DNA of 6,393 nt, from contig CADBTO010000136.1 in NCBI GenBank assembly GCA_902797565.1, forward strand, positions 1-6,393, in the 5' to 3' direction. A model generated the notes under the pieces. The model worked only from the letters and a program-made list of their open reading frames with translations, was not told the origin of the DNA and made no database searches. The position numbers and the translations under genes are program-made. Within the stretch, counting starts at the first letter, position 1; each line of letters begins with the position of its first letter. Below, one piece after another: positions 1 through 6,238 of the stretch. The stretch comes from an uncultured Lachnospiraceae bacterium. Its GTDB lineage: Bacteria; Bacillota; Clostridia; Lachnospirales; Lachnospiraceae.

Positions 1-2
1 GA

Positions 3-98
3 TCTGAAAGGCTTTTGGAGAGCATGGGTGGGAAATTGATACAAAAAGGTGCTGATTTTCGAGGGTTTGGAGGGAGAGCGATTGGAATCATCGTCTAA
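3..98 (+). CDS. Possible 3' end of an upstream gene (partial, unknown)
   Basis: The frame starting at base 3 is open to a TAA at 96-98 and would encode 31 C-terminal residues, including ERLLESMGGKLIQKG and ending GRAIGIIV. The other two forward frames hit stops almost at once. The mix of residues is protein-like: a short helix followed by a Gly-rich hydrophobic tail. The piece is too short to assign a family or to rule out chance. If real, the gene begins upstream of the window and ends about 45 bp before the promoter at 142-168, so the genes downstream would start a new transcription unit. Confidence 0.35.
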   Translation, partial: SERLLESMGGKLIQKGADFRGFGGRAIGIIV

Positions 99-105
99 AT
101 ATCAC

Positions 106-137
106 GATTCCGGATGGAGAATCCCCGGTGCGGAATC
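106..137. repeat. Inverted repeat GATTCCG / CGGAATC upstream of promoter
   Basis: The arms GATTCCG (106-112) and CGGAATC (131-137) form a perfect 7-bp inverted repeat around an 18-nt spacer. Two more copies of the same core lie nearby: GGAATC at 84-89 and GAATCC at 119-124. The right arm ends 4 bp before the -35 box, which would suit an operator or activator site. It could also be a weak terminator for the upstream gene, because a loosely T-rich stretch follows, but the spacer is long and there is no clean U-tract. Confidence 0.3.
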
Positions 138-141
138 TGTC

Positions 142-168
142 TTGACTTTTGCAGCATTGGAGTATAAT
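142..168 (+). promoter_or_regulatory. Probable sigma-A promoter for the three-gene module
   Basis: TTGACT at 142-147 matches five of six bases of the -35 consensus, and TATAAT at 163-168 is a perfect -10 box. The spacer is 15 bp, shorter than the ideal 17. The region after the -10 box (TATATACAAT) is AT-rich and offers alternative -10 registers. Transcription would start near 175, giving the 729-residue protein gene a leader of about 145 nt. This is the best promoter candidate in the upstream intergenic region. Confidence 0.55.
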
Positions 169-233
169 ATATACAATGGAGTAAGTATATAAAAATTGAT
201 AATTGGGAAAATTGACGATAATCGAATTGGATC

Positions 234-279
234 AAGGAGAGGTATGAACTTCATACATTTCCTCAATATGAAGGCTTAA
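234..279 (+). CDS. Candidate 11-residue leader peptide in the 5' UTR
   Basis: AAGGAG (234-239) stands 4 nt before ATG 244. This opens an 11-codon frame (MNFIHFLNMKA) ending at TAA 277-279; the feature span includes the ribosome binding site. This initiation signal is far stronger than the one before the large gene that starts at 320. The start codon lies inside the palindrome TATGAA-C-TTCATA (243-255), whose right half can instead pair with TATGAAG at 267-273. The peptide matches no leader I know. It may act as an upstream reading frame controlling translation of the next gene, or may be a chance frame beside a relic ribosome binding site. Confidence 0.3.
243..273 (+). promoter_or_regulatory. 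Palindrome and alternative hairpin in leader RNA
   Basis: TATGAA (243-248) and TTCATA (250-255) form a perfect palindrome around C249. CTTCATA (249-255) can also pair over 7 bp with TATGAAG (267-273), leaving an 11-nt loop. The two pairings exclude each other, and the first one covers the leader ATG. It may be a protein operator within the transcribed leader or an RNA switch; the stems are AU-rich and short, so stability is modest. Confidence 0.3.
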
Positions 280-319
280 AACGACGGGAAACAAGAAAGA
301 AAGGGTGGGAAGACTGCTT

Positions 320-2509
320 ATGGCTGCTACAGCATTAAAAGAGATGAAAAGTCAGGTTAATAATGACCAGCGAACAGTTGATCAAGAATCAGATTCAACG
401 CTGCAGATCTTGAATAACATTGTTCCAGAAGATCAGAATTTGGACAACGAGGTGAATAATAACGAGGATTCTGCGAATGAAGAGGATACGCAGGAAGAGG
501 AAGATAAGGAAAAGGATAGAGCAGAGAAAGCATTGACGAATCTGAGGGTCGAGAAGGATCAGGTGGTTTCTCCTGAGGAGAATGTATCCGTGAAGATTGA
601 AGATAGCCTTAGCTCGGCTGATACGGACGATGCAGCAGGCGCAAAGGTGGTGCCTGACGGATCGATAGAAGAGACTTCAGATGTTTTTGATACGAATACG
701 GGAGTGACGCAGGCTCAGGCAGTCCCTGATGCGACGCAGGCTCAGGCAGTCTCTGATGTGGCGGAGGAAGAAGGGTTCGGAGAGGCTGCTGAAGCAAGAA
801 CCGGCGCGAAGAAGGGCTTGACTAAAAAGAAGAAATTCCTCTTTTCCGTCATCAGTGGACTCAAGAAGGCGAAGAAGGGCATAGGGAATTTCTTCAAGAA
901 AACACTGCCCAAAGCATTCAAAACCGGTGCGGGTTATGCCAGAAAGGCTTTGGAATATACGCCGGCGGCGCCTGTTCTTAAATTGTATGACAAGATCAAG
1001 GAGAAATGGGATGAGTACCGGCCGTTAAGAGAAATGAATGCTCAGTTGAAGAAGGAAAAGCTGCTGATGGATGAGGCCGGAGCGAGGCGTGCTAAGGCAG
1101 AGGAACTGCGCCTCAAGGAAGAGAAAAAAGCGCTTAAGGCGAAGGCGAAGGCTGCGCTGTGGGAAGAGAAGAAAAAGAATAACACGCTGGATTACAGAAC
1201 AGTCCAATTCTTCAAGGGAGTCTGGAATGGTGTCAAGAAGGGGGCATCCTGGATTGGAAATAAAATTAAGACAGGCGCCACCTGGGTTGGAGCGAAGATC
1301 ATGAGCACGAGGGGCGGGCAAGCTCTGGGGAGAGTTGCTGCAAAAACGGTGAAAGAGGTGAAACGGATCGTCATCGATACCAAGAACGCTGTTTGCGGCG
1401 TAATCGCAAAGGTTACGGGGGCGATCGAGGGGATGAAGGATGAATATGATGCATACAGCTTCGAGGAACGGATGCAGAAGATCACCGAAGAGGAGAACAA
1501 AAAGCGAGAAAACGGAGAAGAGGTTCCAAAGGATGATTACCGCACCAGATTTTTGGCTCTGACAGATGAATTAAGAGGGAAGCTTGCATCCATCAGAAAT
1601 AATGTGGATCGGAGAGAAGAAATTGAAAGGTCTTTGGCGGAGATGGAAGGAAATACTGTCATGCGTCTACCGGGTAAAGAGGAGGTTGATGCGGAGGTTT
1701 GGCAGAATGTGGGCGACAAGACGAAGGATGCCGATATATCCGGAACAGTATTTAGTGCCGCCGGGAATGTGAAAAGTTTTATAAAAGTCGAGGAATACAC
1801 CAACAAAGATTTGCAATTTTTCATGAACCAGGACAAAATTACGGGGATTGGCGTGATCAAGATCGTATCAGCGCTTGGACAGGTGGGTTCGGAGTCTGCC
1901 AAGGTTCAGGTTTTTCGGCATAGGAAGCAGCTGATGGATGCCATCGCCTCGACATCAAAGGATGAACTGCTCCGCAGGGTATCCCAGTATGCAAAATCGC
2001 AGGCTCAGTTGGATGAGATGGTGGCGGGCTTTAATGTGGCTCAAAATATTATCAGTATAGGCCAGGGTGCCGCGGAAATGACCGGTGCAGTTGGCGCCAC
2101 AGTATCTTCTGCACTTGGTACTGTCAATAGCGTGCTGAGCGGGGTCAAGATGCTGGCGACATCCGCCAAGACACGGGCCAACGTAAAAGCGGGCATCAAG
2201 GATATGCTTGGTGGGAAGGAAGGCTACTATGCGTTGAAGAAAAAATACAGGATGCATGCTCCGGAGATGCGGCGTGCTGTGCGGGACGCATTGGGAGTTG
2301 CAACTTCCGAGGATGCTGTGACAGCGGATAAATGGGAGTTGTCCCACCTGATGAGTGAGCGTGCAAAATCAGGCGAATCCGGCCCGGAAATGGATAGTAT
2401 GATTGCAGAGGCCGGCGGTCTTACCGAACGGCACTTTGACAGGCTTCAGGGTGCAGGCAAAACGGTACGGCGCAGAAATGCCAACAGGCAGGCGCGTATG
2501 ATAGCCTAA
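320..2509 (+). CDS. Large Lys-rich amphipathic/coiled-coil protein, candidate secreted cargo or structural protein (unknown family)
   Basis: I do not recognise a characterised family. From ATG 320 the product has 729 residues. Residues 1-160 are strongly acidic and Asn/Glu/Asp/Gln-rich, hence probably disordered, and contain a 9-residue tandem repeat (TQAQAV-D-) near 133-148. Residues 163-215 are Lys-rich and amphipathic (GIGNFFKKTLPKAFKTG). Residues about 237-287 are a Lys/Glu/Ala-rich predicted coiled coil. Residues about 297-327 carry spaced Trp-Gly units (VWNG, SWIG, TWVG). A second charged helical region lies near 380-445. Residues about 565-625 are Gly/Ala/Ser/Val-rich and hydrophobic, possibly membrane-interacting, and the C-terminus is Arg-rich. 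There is no signal peptide. ATG 320 is preferred over GTG 305, which lacks a ribosome binding site; the site before ATG 320 is also weak. It precedes a chaperone-like gene and an AAA+ gene, so a cargo (effector) or structural role in a contractile injection system is inferred, not shown. Confidence 0.8.
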   Translation: MAATALKEMKSQVNNDQRTVDQESDSTLQILNNIVPEDQNLDNEVNNNEDSANEEDTQEEEDKEKDRAEKALTNLRVEKDQVVSPEENVSVKIEDSLSSADTDDAAGAKVVPDGSIEETSDVFDTNTGVTQAQAVPDATQAQAVSDVAEEEGFGEAAEARTGAKKGLTKKKKFLFSVISGLKKAKKGIGNFFKKTLPKAFKTGAGYARKALEYTPAAPVLKLYDKIKEKWDEYRPLREMNAQLKKEKLLMDEAGARRAKAEELRLKEEKKALKAKAKAALWEEKKKNNTLDYRTVQFFKGVWNGVKKGASWIGNKIKTGATWVGAKIMSTRGGQALGRVAAKTVKEVKRIVIDTKNAVCGVIAKVTGAIEGMKDEYDAYSFEERMQKITEEENKKRENGEEVPKDDYRTRFLALTDELRGKLASIRNNVDRREEIERSLAEMEGNTVMRLPGKEEVDAEVWQNVGDKTKDADISGTVFSAAGNVKSFIKVEEYTNKDLQFFMNQDKITGIGVIKIVSALGQVGSESAKVQVFRHRKQLMDAIASTSKDELLRRVSQYAKSQAQLDEMVAGFNVAQNIISIGQGAAEMTGAVGATVSSALGTVNSVLSGVKMLATSAKTRANVKAGIKDMLGGKEGYYALKKKYRMHAPEMRRAVRDALGVATSEDAVTADKWELSHLMSERAKSGESGPEMDSMIAEAGGLTERHFDRLQGAGKTVRRRNANRQARMIA
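706..758 (+). repeat. Two-copy tandem repeat, 27-bp period, inside the large gene
   Basis: The 26-bp unit at 706-731 recurs at 733-758 with a single change (C725 to T752). The period is 27 bp, so the frame is kept and the protein gains a second 9-residue copy of the pattern T-Q-A-Q-A-V-x-D-x. Near identity at the DNA level points to a recent duplication within the disordered acidic N-terminal region. Confidence 0.85.
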
Positions 2510-2535
2510 CAGTTAGAAAGCCAGACAGACCGATG

Positions 2536-2571
2536 GAACGAAATACGCATGAAATCCATGCGTTTTCGTTC
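2536..2571 (+). other. Strong intercistronic RNA hairpin
   Basis: GAACGAAA (2536-2543) pairs with TTTCGTTC (2564-2571), and ACGCATG (2545-2551) pairs with CATGCGT (2557-2563). This makes a 15-bp stem with one bulged T (2544) and a 5-nt loop AAATC. It lies between the stop of the 729-residue protein gene (2509) and the start of the chaperone-like gene (2597), 14 nt before that gene's ribosome binding site. No U-tract follows (CAAGTCTTAT), so it is not a classical terminator. It more likely stabilises or processes the mRNA, or tunes the ratio of upstream to downstream products. Confidence 0.7.
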
Positions 2572-2585
2572 AAGTCTTATCGAAT

Positions 2586-2591
2586 GGGAGG
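2586..2591 (+). promoter_or_regulatory. Ribosome binding site fixing the start at 2597
   Basis: GGGAGG lies 5 nt before ATG 2597. It decides between this start and the in-frame ATG 2549, which falls in the hairpin and has no ribosome binding site. Confidence 0.75.
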
Positions 2592-2596
2592 ACAGT

Positions 2597-3076
2597 ATGA
2601 TCACCGATACGCAAAAAAAGGTGTTGGAAGAATTTAACAGGCAGTTCCAGGAGGCGGGGTACGATACCCGTTTTAAGGAGGACGAGGATCTATACATCCT
2701 GCAGGCTGCCATAGAGGGGCTGGGCGCGGAGGAAAACAAAAATGCCTTGATGGAGCTGTGCTTTGTCCCGATTGCGGAGGAAGGCAATGAAGAGGTGGGC
2801 AATGCCATTCTGTTTCAGATCTATACCACCTATCTCCTTCCGTTCCCAACGGATCAGGAAGCGAAGATTCTCCTGCGCTTAAACGAAATGAATATGGATT
2901 GTCTATTGGGGGCGTATGGGATTTTTAATCAGGAAAAGCAGATCTATCATCGTTACATCACGGTGCTGAACAGTGCGGATTTTGACCAGCTCAAGGGAGA
3001 GGTGGGGCCTGCACTAAATTTTATTCTTGCTATGGTTTATGAAGATTTTGATAAGATAGAGACGTTATGCAAATAA
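2597..3076 (+). CDS. YbjN / class I secretion-chaperone-like small protein
   Basis: The product has 159 acidic residues with no signal peptide or membrane segment, so it is cytoplasmic. The predicted order is an N-terminal helix (3-20), strands around 31-40 and 50-59, a helix (85-97, KILLRLNEM), strands (104-110 and 115-124, YGIFNQEKQIYHRY), then a C-terminal helical stretch (128-158). This alpha-beta-alpha-beta-alpha layout, with the LLRLNEMN segment followed by a G-x-F turn, resembles YbjN-domain proteins (PF10722) and type III secretion class I chaperones. I judge this by eye only. ATG 2597 is chosen because GGGAGG (2586-2591) stands 5 nt upstream; the longer frame from ATG 2549 would begin inside the hairpin stem. 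The gene overlaps the ATPase gene by 10 bp. A chaperone or adaptor role linking the large upstream protein to the ATPase is inference. Confidence 0.75.
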   Translation: MITDTQKKVLEEFNRQFQEAGYDTRFKEDEDLYILQAAIEGLGAEENKNALMELCFVPIAEEGNEEVGNAILFQIYTTYLLPFPTDQEAKILLRLNEMNMDCLLGAYGIFNQEKQIYHRYITVLNSADFDQLKGEVGPALNFILAMVYEDFDKIETLCK

Positions 3077-5055
3077 TCGAACAAAAGGCTTATCGAGCAT
3101 CTCTCCGGCTGTTCGCTCATTTTGGAAGTAAATTGGAGAAATATCGGACAGGGATCTTTGATGGTAAGGGGGAATCAGACCTTTTTGCCTTAGAGGATAT
3201 TGATGTGGAGGAGGCCAGAATCAAGGTTATAGAAGGGGTTTTATCGGATGCGGCGCTGATTTATGCGCTGCATCTTGCTGTTGCCTCTTTTTTATATCCA
3301 GAGGTAAAGAGCGCATGTAAACAGTTGACCGGGAGCGGGGTGAATCTCATGCTGGCTCTGGAGGTCTGCGATGAGCGCAGCCGGTGGTCCTTTCCCGTGC
3401 TGCGTGAAGGATATGACGCGCTGTGCCGCTATTTGGCTGTTGCGGACAGCCGCCAGAATTTTTTATATAGGGAATTGGTGGCGGATGGCAGGCTGGTTTC
3501 TTATCTGACAGGGGATGATGCGCTTCTTACAGAGCTTTCTGGATTAGCGGAGCTGCGTTTTTTGACTTCTGAGGATCAGAAAAAGTATTACGGCTTTTCC
3601 GATACGGTGGATTATGTCAAGAAAGAATATCTGGCAGCAAGAGACAGCCGTGATTTTTATGTCCTGCAGTTGATGGGGAAACCTGGGATTGGCAAGAAAA
3701 GCGCTGTGACTCTTGCTGCGGAGGATACGGGTGTAGGGACCTTGGTCATTTTTTGGAGCCGCCTGATTGCGTCTGCCGGGAAAAAGCTTGGTCATTTTAT
3801 GTGGCAGCTTCGACGGGAAGCGTATTTTTATGGTTGTGCCATCATTTTTGACCAGATTTCCATATCGGAAACGACGGATGTGGATGATTTGTTTCATCGG
3901 GCAGTCATACATTTCAAAAACCACAGTGAGCCTGTGGTCATTTGTACAGATCTTCGAACAGAGCTCATGTCTGACAACACGATTTCTGTTCGGCGTATCG
4001 AGGTTCCTTTCCCGAATAAATTTTCTCGCGTGCAGGCTTGGGAAGGGATTGCAGCCAGGTACGGCATGCAGCTGGATGCAGAGGATTATGGGAGCATGAA
4101 GGAAATATCCTATGGGGATATCAACCGGGTACTGCTGACACTCTCTTCGGTTTGGGATAACAGCTGGAGTGAGGAAGTCAAGGCAACGATGATTACAAAC
4201 GCCTGTATGGACTGCTTCCCGGCTCCGAAAAAGGGCAGTTTGAAACACATGGACGTATCCGTTTCCATGGATGATCTGAAGCTGAGTGAGAAGCAGAAAA
4301 AGCCTCTGATGGAGCTGATTAACGGCGTTCGGAACGCCTATCTTGTTTATGATGTCTGGGGAATGCGGCAAAAGTTTCCTTATGGACGGAACTTTACGGC
4401 GCTTTTTGTGGGCCCGCCGGGTACAGGCAAGACCATGGCGGCAAACGCGATTTCCGCTGAACTTCGGATTCCCTTGTATCGCATTGATTTGTCACAGGTT
4501 GTGGACAAATATATTGGAGAGACAGAGAAGCGGCTGGAGGAGATTTTCTCCTATGCGCAAAACACGAATGTGGTGCTCTTTTTTGATGAGGCAGATTCGA
4601 TATTTGGGAAGCGTACGGAGGTTGTGGAGGCAAAGGATAAATATGCCAACACAGAGGTATCCTTTATTCTCCAAAGGATTGAAGAATACAATGGGATTGT
4701 CATTCTGGCATCCAATATGAAAAACAATATCGACACGGCGTTTCTAAGACGTATGAAGTATGTGGTTCAATTTGAAATGCCGGATGTGGAGACAAGATAC
4801 GAGATCCTGAAGGGCTGCTTTACACCGGATGTTCCCCAAGAGGGCATTGATTTTCGGTTTCTTGCAGAACGGGTGGATCTTTCCGGAGGATATCTTAAGA
4901 ATATTGTATGGAATGCGGTATTTTTGGCTGCGGAAAGAAATTCGCCAGTGACCATGGTGGATATGGTGAAAAGCGTGGTTGGGGAATATGAGAAGCTGGG
5001 AAAGGTTGCCACGTTCCTGGATCTAAAGGAATACTCTTATCTTCTGCGTACCTGA
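3067..5055 (+). CDS. Tandem AAA+ ATPase, degenerate first and active second domain (eCIS/CDC48-like)
   Basis: The product has 662 residues. Residues 1-190 are a mostly helical N-terminal region of unknown family. AAA domain 1 (about 195-380) has a Walker A-like GKPGIGKKS (204-212), with Lys211 where Ser/Thr is usual, and a Walker B-like CAIIFDQ (257-263), with Gln263 in place of the catalytic Glu. It is probably non-hydrolysing. AAA domain 2 (about 405-640, PF00004) is complete: Walker A GPPGTGKT (449-456), aromatic pore loop KYIGE (481-485), Walker B LFFDEAD (504-510), sensor 1 Asn550, arginine-finger candidates Arg561/Arg562, and a sensor-2 region near SGGYLKN (606-612). This is a hexameric unfoldase/remodelling ATPase of the Cdc48-like class, which includes ATPases of extracellular contractile injection systems (Afp15/Pvc15). 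Its start overlaps the preceding stop (ATGCAAATAA), implying translational coupling. The eCIS assignment depends on genes outside the window. Confidence 0.88.
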   Translation: MQIIEQKAYRASLRLFAHFGSKLEKYRTGIFDGKGESDLFALEDIDVEEARIKVIEGVLSDAALIYALHLAVASFLYPEVKSACKQLTGSGVNLMLALEVCDERSRWSFPVLREGYDALCRYLAVADSRQNFLYRELVADGRLVSYLTGDDALLTELSGLAELRFLTSEDQKKYYGFSDTVDYVKKEYLAARDSRDFYVLQLMGKPGIGKKSAVTLAAEDTGVGTLVIFWSRLIASAGKKLGHFMWQLRREAYFYGCAIIFDQISISETTDVDDLFHRAVIHFKNHSEPVVICTDLRTELMSDNTISVRRIEVPFPNKFSRVQAWEGIAARYGMQLDAEDYGSMKEISYGDINRVLLTLSSVWDNSWSEEVKATMITNACMDCFPAPKKGSLKHMDVSVSMDDLKLSEKQKKPLMELINGVRNAYLVYDVWGMRQKFPYGRNFTALFVGPPGTGKTMAANAISAELRIPLYRIDLSQVVDKYIGETEKRLEEIFSYAQNTNVVLFFDEADSIFGKRTEVVEAKDKYANTEVSFILQRIEEYNGIVILASNMKNNIDTAFLRRMKYVVQFEMPDVETRYEILKGCFTPDVPQEGIDFRFLAERVDLSGGYLKNIVWNAVFLAAERNSPVTMVDMVKSVVGEYEKLGKVATFLDLKEYSYLLRT

Positions 5056-5073
5056 TCAGAAGTCAACCTGTTG

Positions 5074-5080
5074 AAGGAGG
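5074..5080 (+). promoter_or_regulatory. Ribosome binding site of the HD-fumarase gene
   Basis: AAGGAGG, a full match to the anti-Shine-Dalgarno core, lies 6 nt before ATG 5087 in the 31-bp gap after the ATPase stop. It is stronger than the sites of the three preceding genes, suggesting efficient independent initiation. Confidence 0.8.
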
Positions 5081-5086
5081 TGTGTC

Positions 5087-6229
5087 ATGACGGAACGTCT
5101 GGAAAAGCAGCTGGGGTTTGTGCTGGAGATTGACAAGGAAAAGAATGTGTTCCGACAGACACATTTGTCTGGACATGGACGGAATGAAAATGATGCGGAG
5201 CATGCGTGGCATATGGCAATTATGGCGTACCTGCTTCGGGAATATGCGAATGAGCCGGTGGATATCGCGCGGGTTATGCTGATGTGCCTGATCCATGATA
5301 TTGTGGAGATTGATGCCGGAGATACCTATGCCTATGATACAGAAGGGTTGAAAACGCAGCAGGCGCGGGAGAATGCAGCAAAAGAGCGGATTTTTTCGTT
5401 ATTGCCGGATGACCAGCGGGACGAGCTGCGGGCTTTATTTGATGAATTTGAAGAATTCGAAACTCCGGAATCGAAATTTGCCCATGCGATGGATAATCTT
5501 CAGCCGCTGCTTCTGAACAATAGCAACGGCGGAAGCGACTGGAAAGAACACAAGGTTTCTCTGGAGCAGGTCTATGGCAGGCAGGTAAAGACGAGGTTGG
5601 GGTCCGAAGCATTGTTCGCCGTGGCGGATCAGATTCTGAAGGAACAGGTAGAAAAAGGAGTGTTTGCGATGGAAAGCAATGTAAAGCGGATCAGCCTTCC
5701 GATTACAAAGGAGATCGCCGCAGGGCTGCGGATTGGGGAAGAGGTCCGGTTGAATGGGGAAATGCTGGTGGCGCGGGATGCGGCGCACGGGCGTCTGATG
5801 GAATTGATCGAAAAAGGGGAGAAGCTTCCTATAGAATTGGAAAACGCCTGCATCTATTATATGGGACCGTCACCGGCAAGGGAAGGGCGTCCGATTGGTT
5901 CTGCAGGGCCCACGACAGCCAGCCGGATGGACAAATATGCCCCGAAATTACTCGATCTGGGTGTGTCTGCGATGGTGGGAAAAGGAAAACGGACGCCGGA
6001 AGTGCTTTCCGCAATCGAACGCAACCAGGCTGTATATTTTGCGGCAATCGGCGGGGCAGGCGCGTTGATTTCCAAGTGCATCAAGGAATCTGAAATTGTG
6101 TGTTATGAAGATCTGGGTGCAGAGGCAATCCGCAGGATTCGTGTGGAAGATTTTCCGGTGTTTGTTGTTGCAGATTGCCATGGCGGGAATTTATACACAG
6201 ATGCGGTAAAAAAATATCAAAAAAATTAA
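5087..6229 (+). CDS. HD-domain phosphohydrolase fused to class I fumarase/tartrate dehydratase beta-type domain
   Basis: The product has 380 residues. Residues 1-193 form an HD_3/YfbR-HDDC2-type domain (PF13023). It carries AEHAWH (His39), LIHD (His70, Asp71), Glu74, Asp79 and Asp136 (AMDNLQP), the full metal-binding and catalytic set. Relatives are metal-dependent 5'-deoxynucleotidases acting on dNMPs. Residues 195-380 match the Fumerase_C domain (PF05683), seen as the beta subunit of class I fumarase or tartrate dehydratase: RDAAH (230-234), YYMGPSPA (257-264), PIGSAGPTT (269-277), RMD (280-282), GKG (298-300) and DCHGGNLY (363-370). The [4Fe-4S] alpha subunit that would complete a hydratase is not in the window. 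AAGGAGG (5074-5080) stands 6 nt before ATG 5087, and the gene follows the ATPase stop by 31 bp. The junction at residue 194/195 coincides with an internal ribosome binding site and ATG. Real fusion or lost stop codon are both possible; domain calls are firm. Confidence 0.9.
   Translation: MTERLEKQLGFVLEIDKEKNVFRQTHLSGHGRNENDAEHAWHMAIMAYLLREYANEPVDIARVMLMCLIHDIVEIDAGDTYAYDTEGLKTQQARENAAKERIFSLLPDDQRDELRALFDEFEEFETPESKFAHAMDNLQPLLLNNSNGGSDWKEHKVSLEQVYGRQVKTRLGSEALFAVADQILKEQVEKGVFAMESNVKRISLPITKEIAAGLRIGEEVRLNGEMLVARDAAHGRLMELIEKGEKLPIELENACIYYMGPSPAREGRPIGSAGPTTASRMDKYAPKLLDLGVSAMVGKGKRTPEVLSAIERNQAVYFAAIGGAGALISKCIKESEIVCYEDLGAEAIRRIRVEDFPVFVVADCHGGNLYTDAVKKYQKN
5655..6229 (+). CDS. Possible independently translated fumarase beta-type subunit (internal start at 5669)
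   Basis: Inside the HD-fumarase frame, AAGGAG (5655-5660) stands 8 nt before an in-frame ATG (5669-5671, residue 195). Starting there gives 186 residues beginning MESNVKRISL, which is the usual length and beginning of a free Fumerase_C beta subunit; the listed span includes the ribosome binding site. The HD part ends at residue 194, the normal length of HD_3 proteins. The arrangement looks like two adjacent genes whose intervening stop is missing. Both a fusion and a free beta subunit may be made. This is an alternative product of the same locus, not an extra gene. Confidence 0.5.
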
Positions 6230-6238
6230 AAAAATTGC

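Noticed and set aside
305..319. GTG 305 as start of the large protein
   Set aside because: No ribosome binding site at suitable distance. ATG 320 is the next in-frame start and is preferred, though its own site is weak, so 305 is not fully excluded.
1025..1500. Overlapping minus- and plus-strand frames of about 100 codons inside the large gene
   Set aside because: Low-complexity Lys/Glu-rich coding sequence produces open shadow frames; none has a ribosome binding site or a recognisable domain.
2536..2571. Rho-independent terminator
   Set aside because: The stem is strong but the following bases are CAAGTCTTAT, with no U-run; the T-run lies within the stem itself.
2549..2596. Upstream ATG 2549 as the start of the chaperone-like gene
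   Set aside because: The ATG lies in the hairpin stem with no ribosome binding site, and the added 16 residues (Arg/Ser-rich) do not resemble the rest; GGGAGG before ATG 2597 is a clear site.
3544..4371. Long minus-strand reading frame (275 codons) opposite the ATPase gene
   Set aside because: It lies wholly antisense to a well-supported AAA+ gene with intact motifs, shows no recognisable domain and has no neighbouring minus-strand genes; it is a codon-bias shadow.
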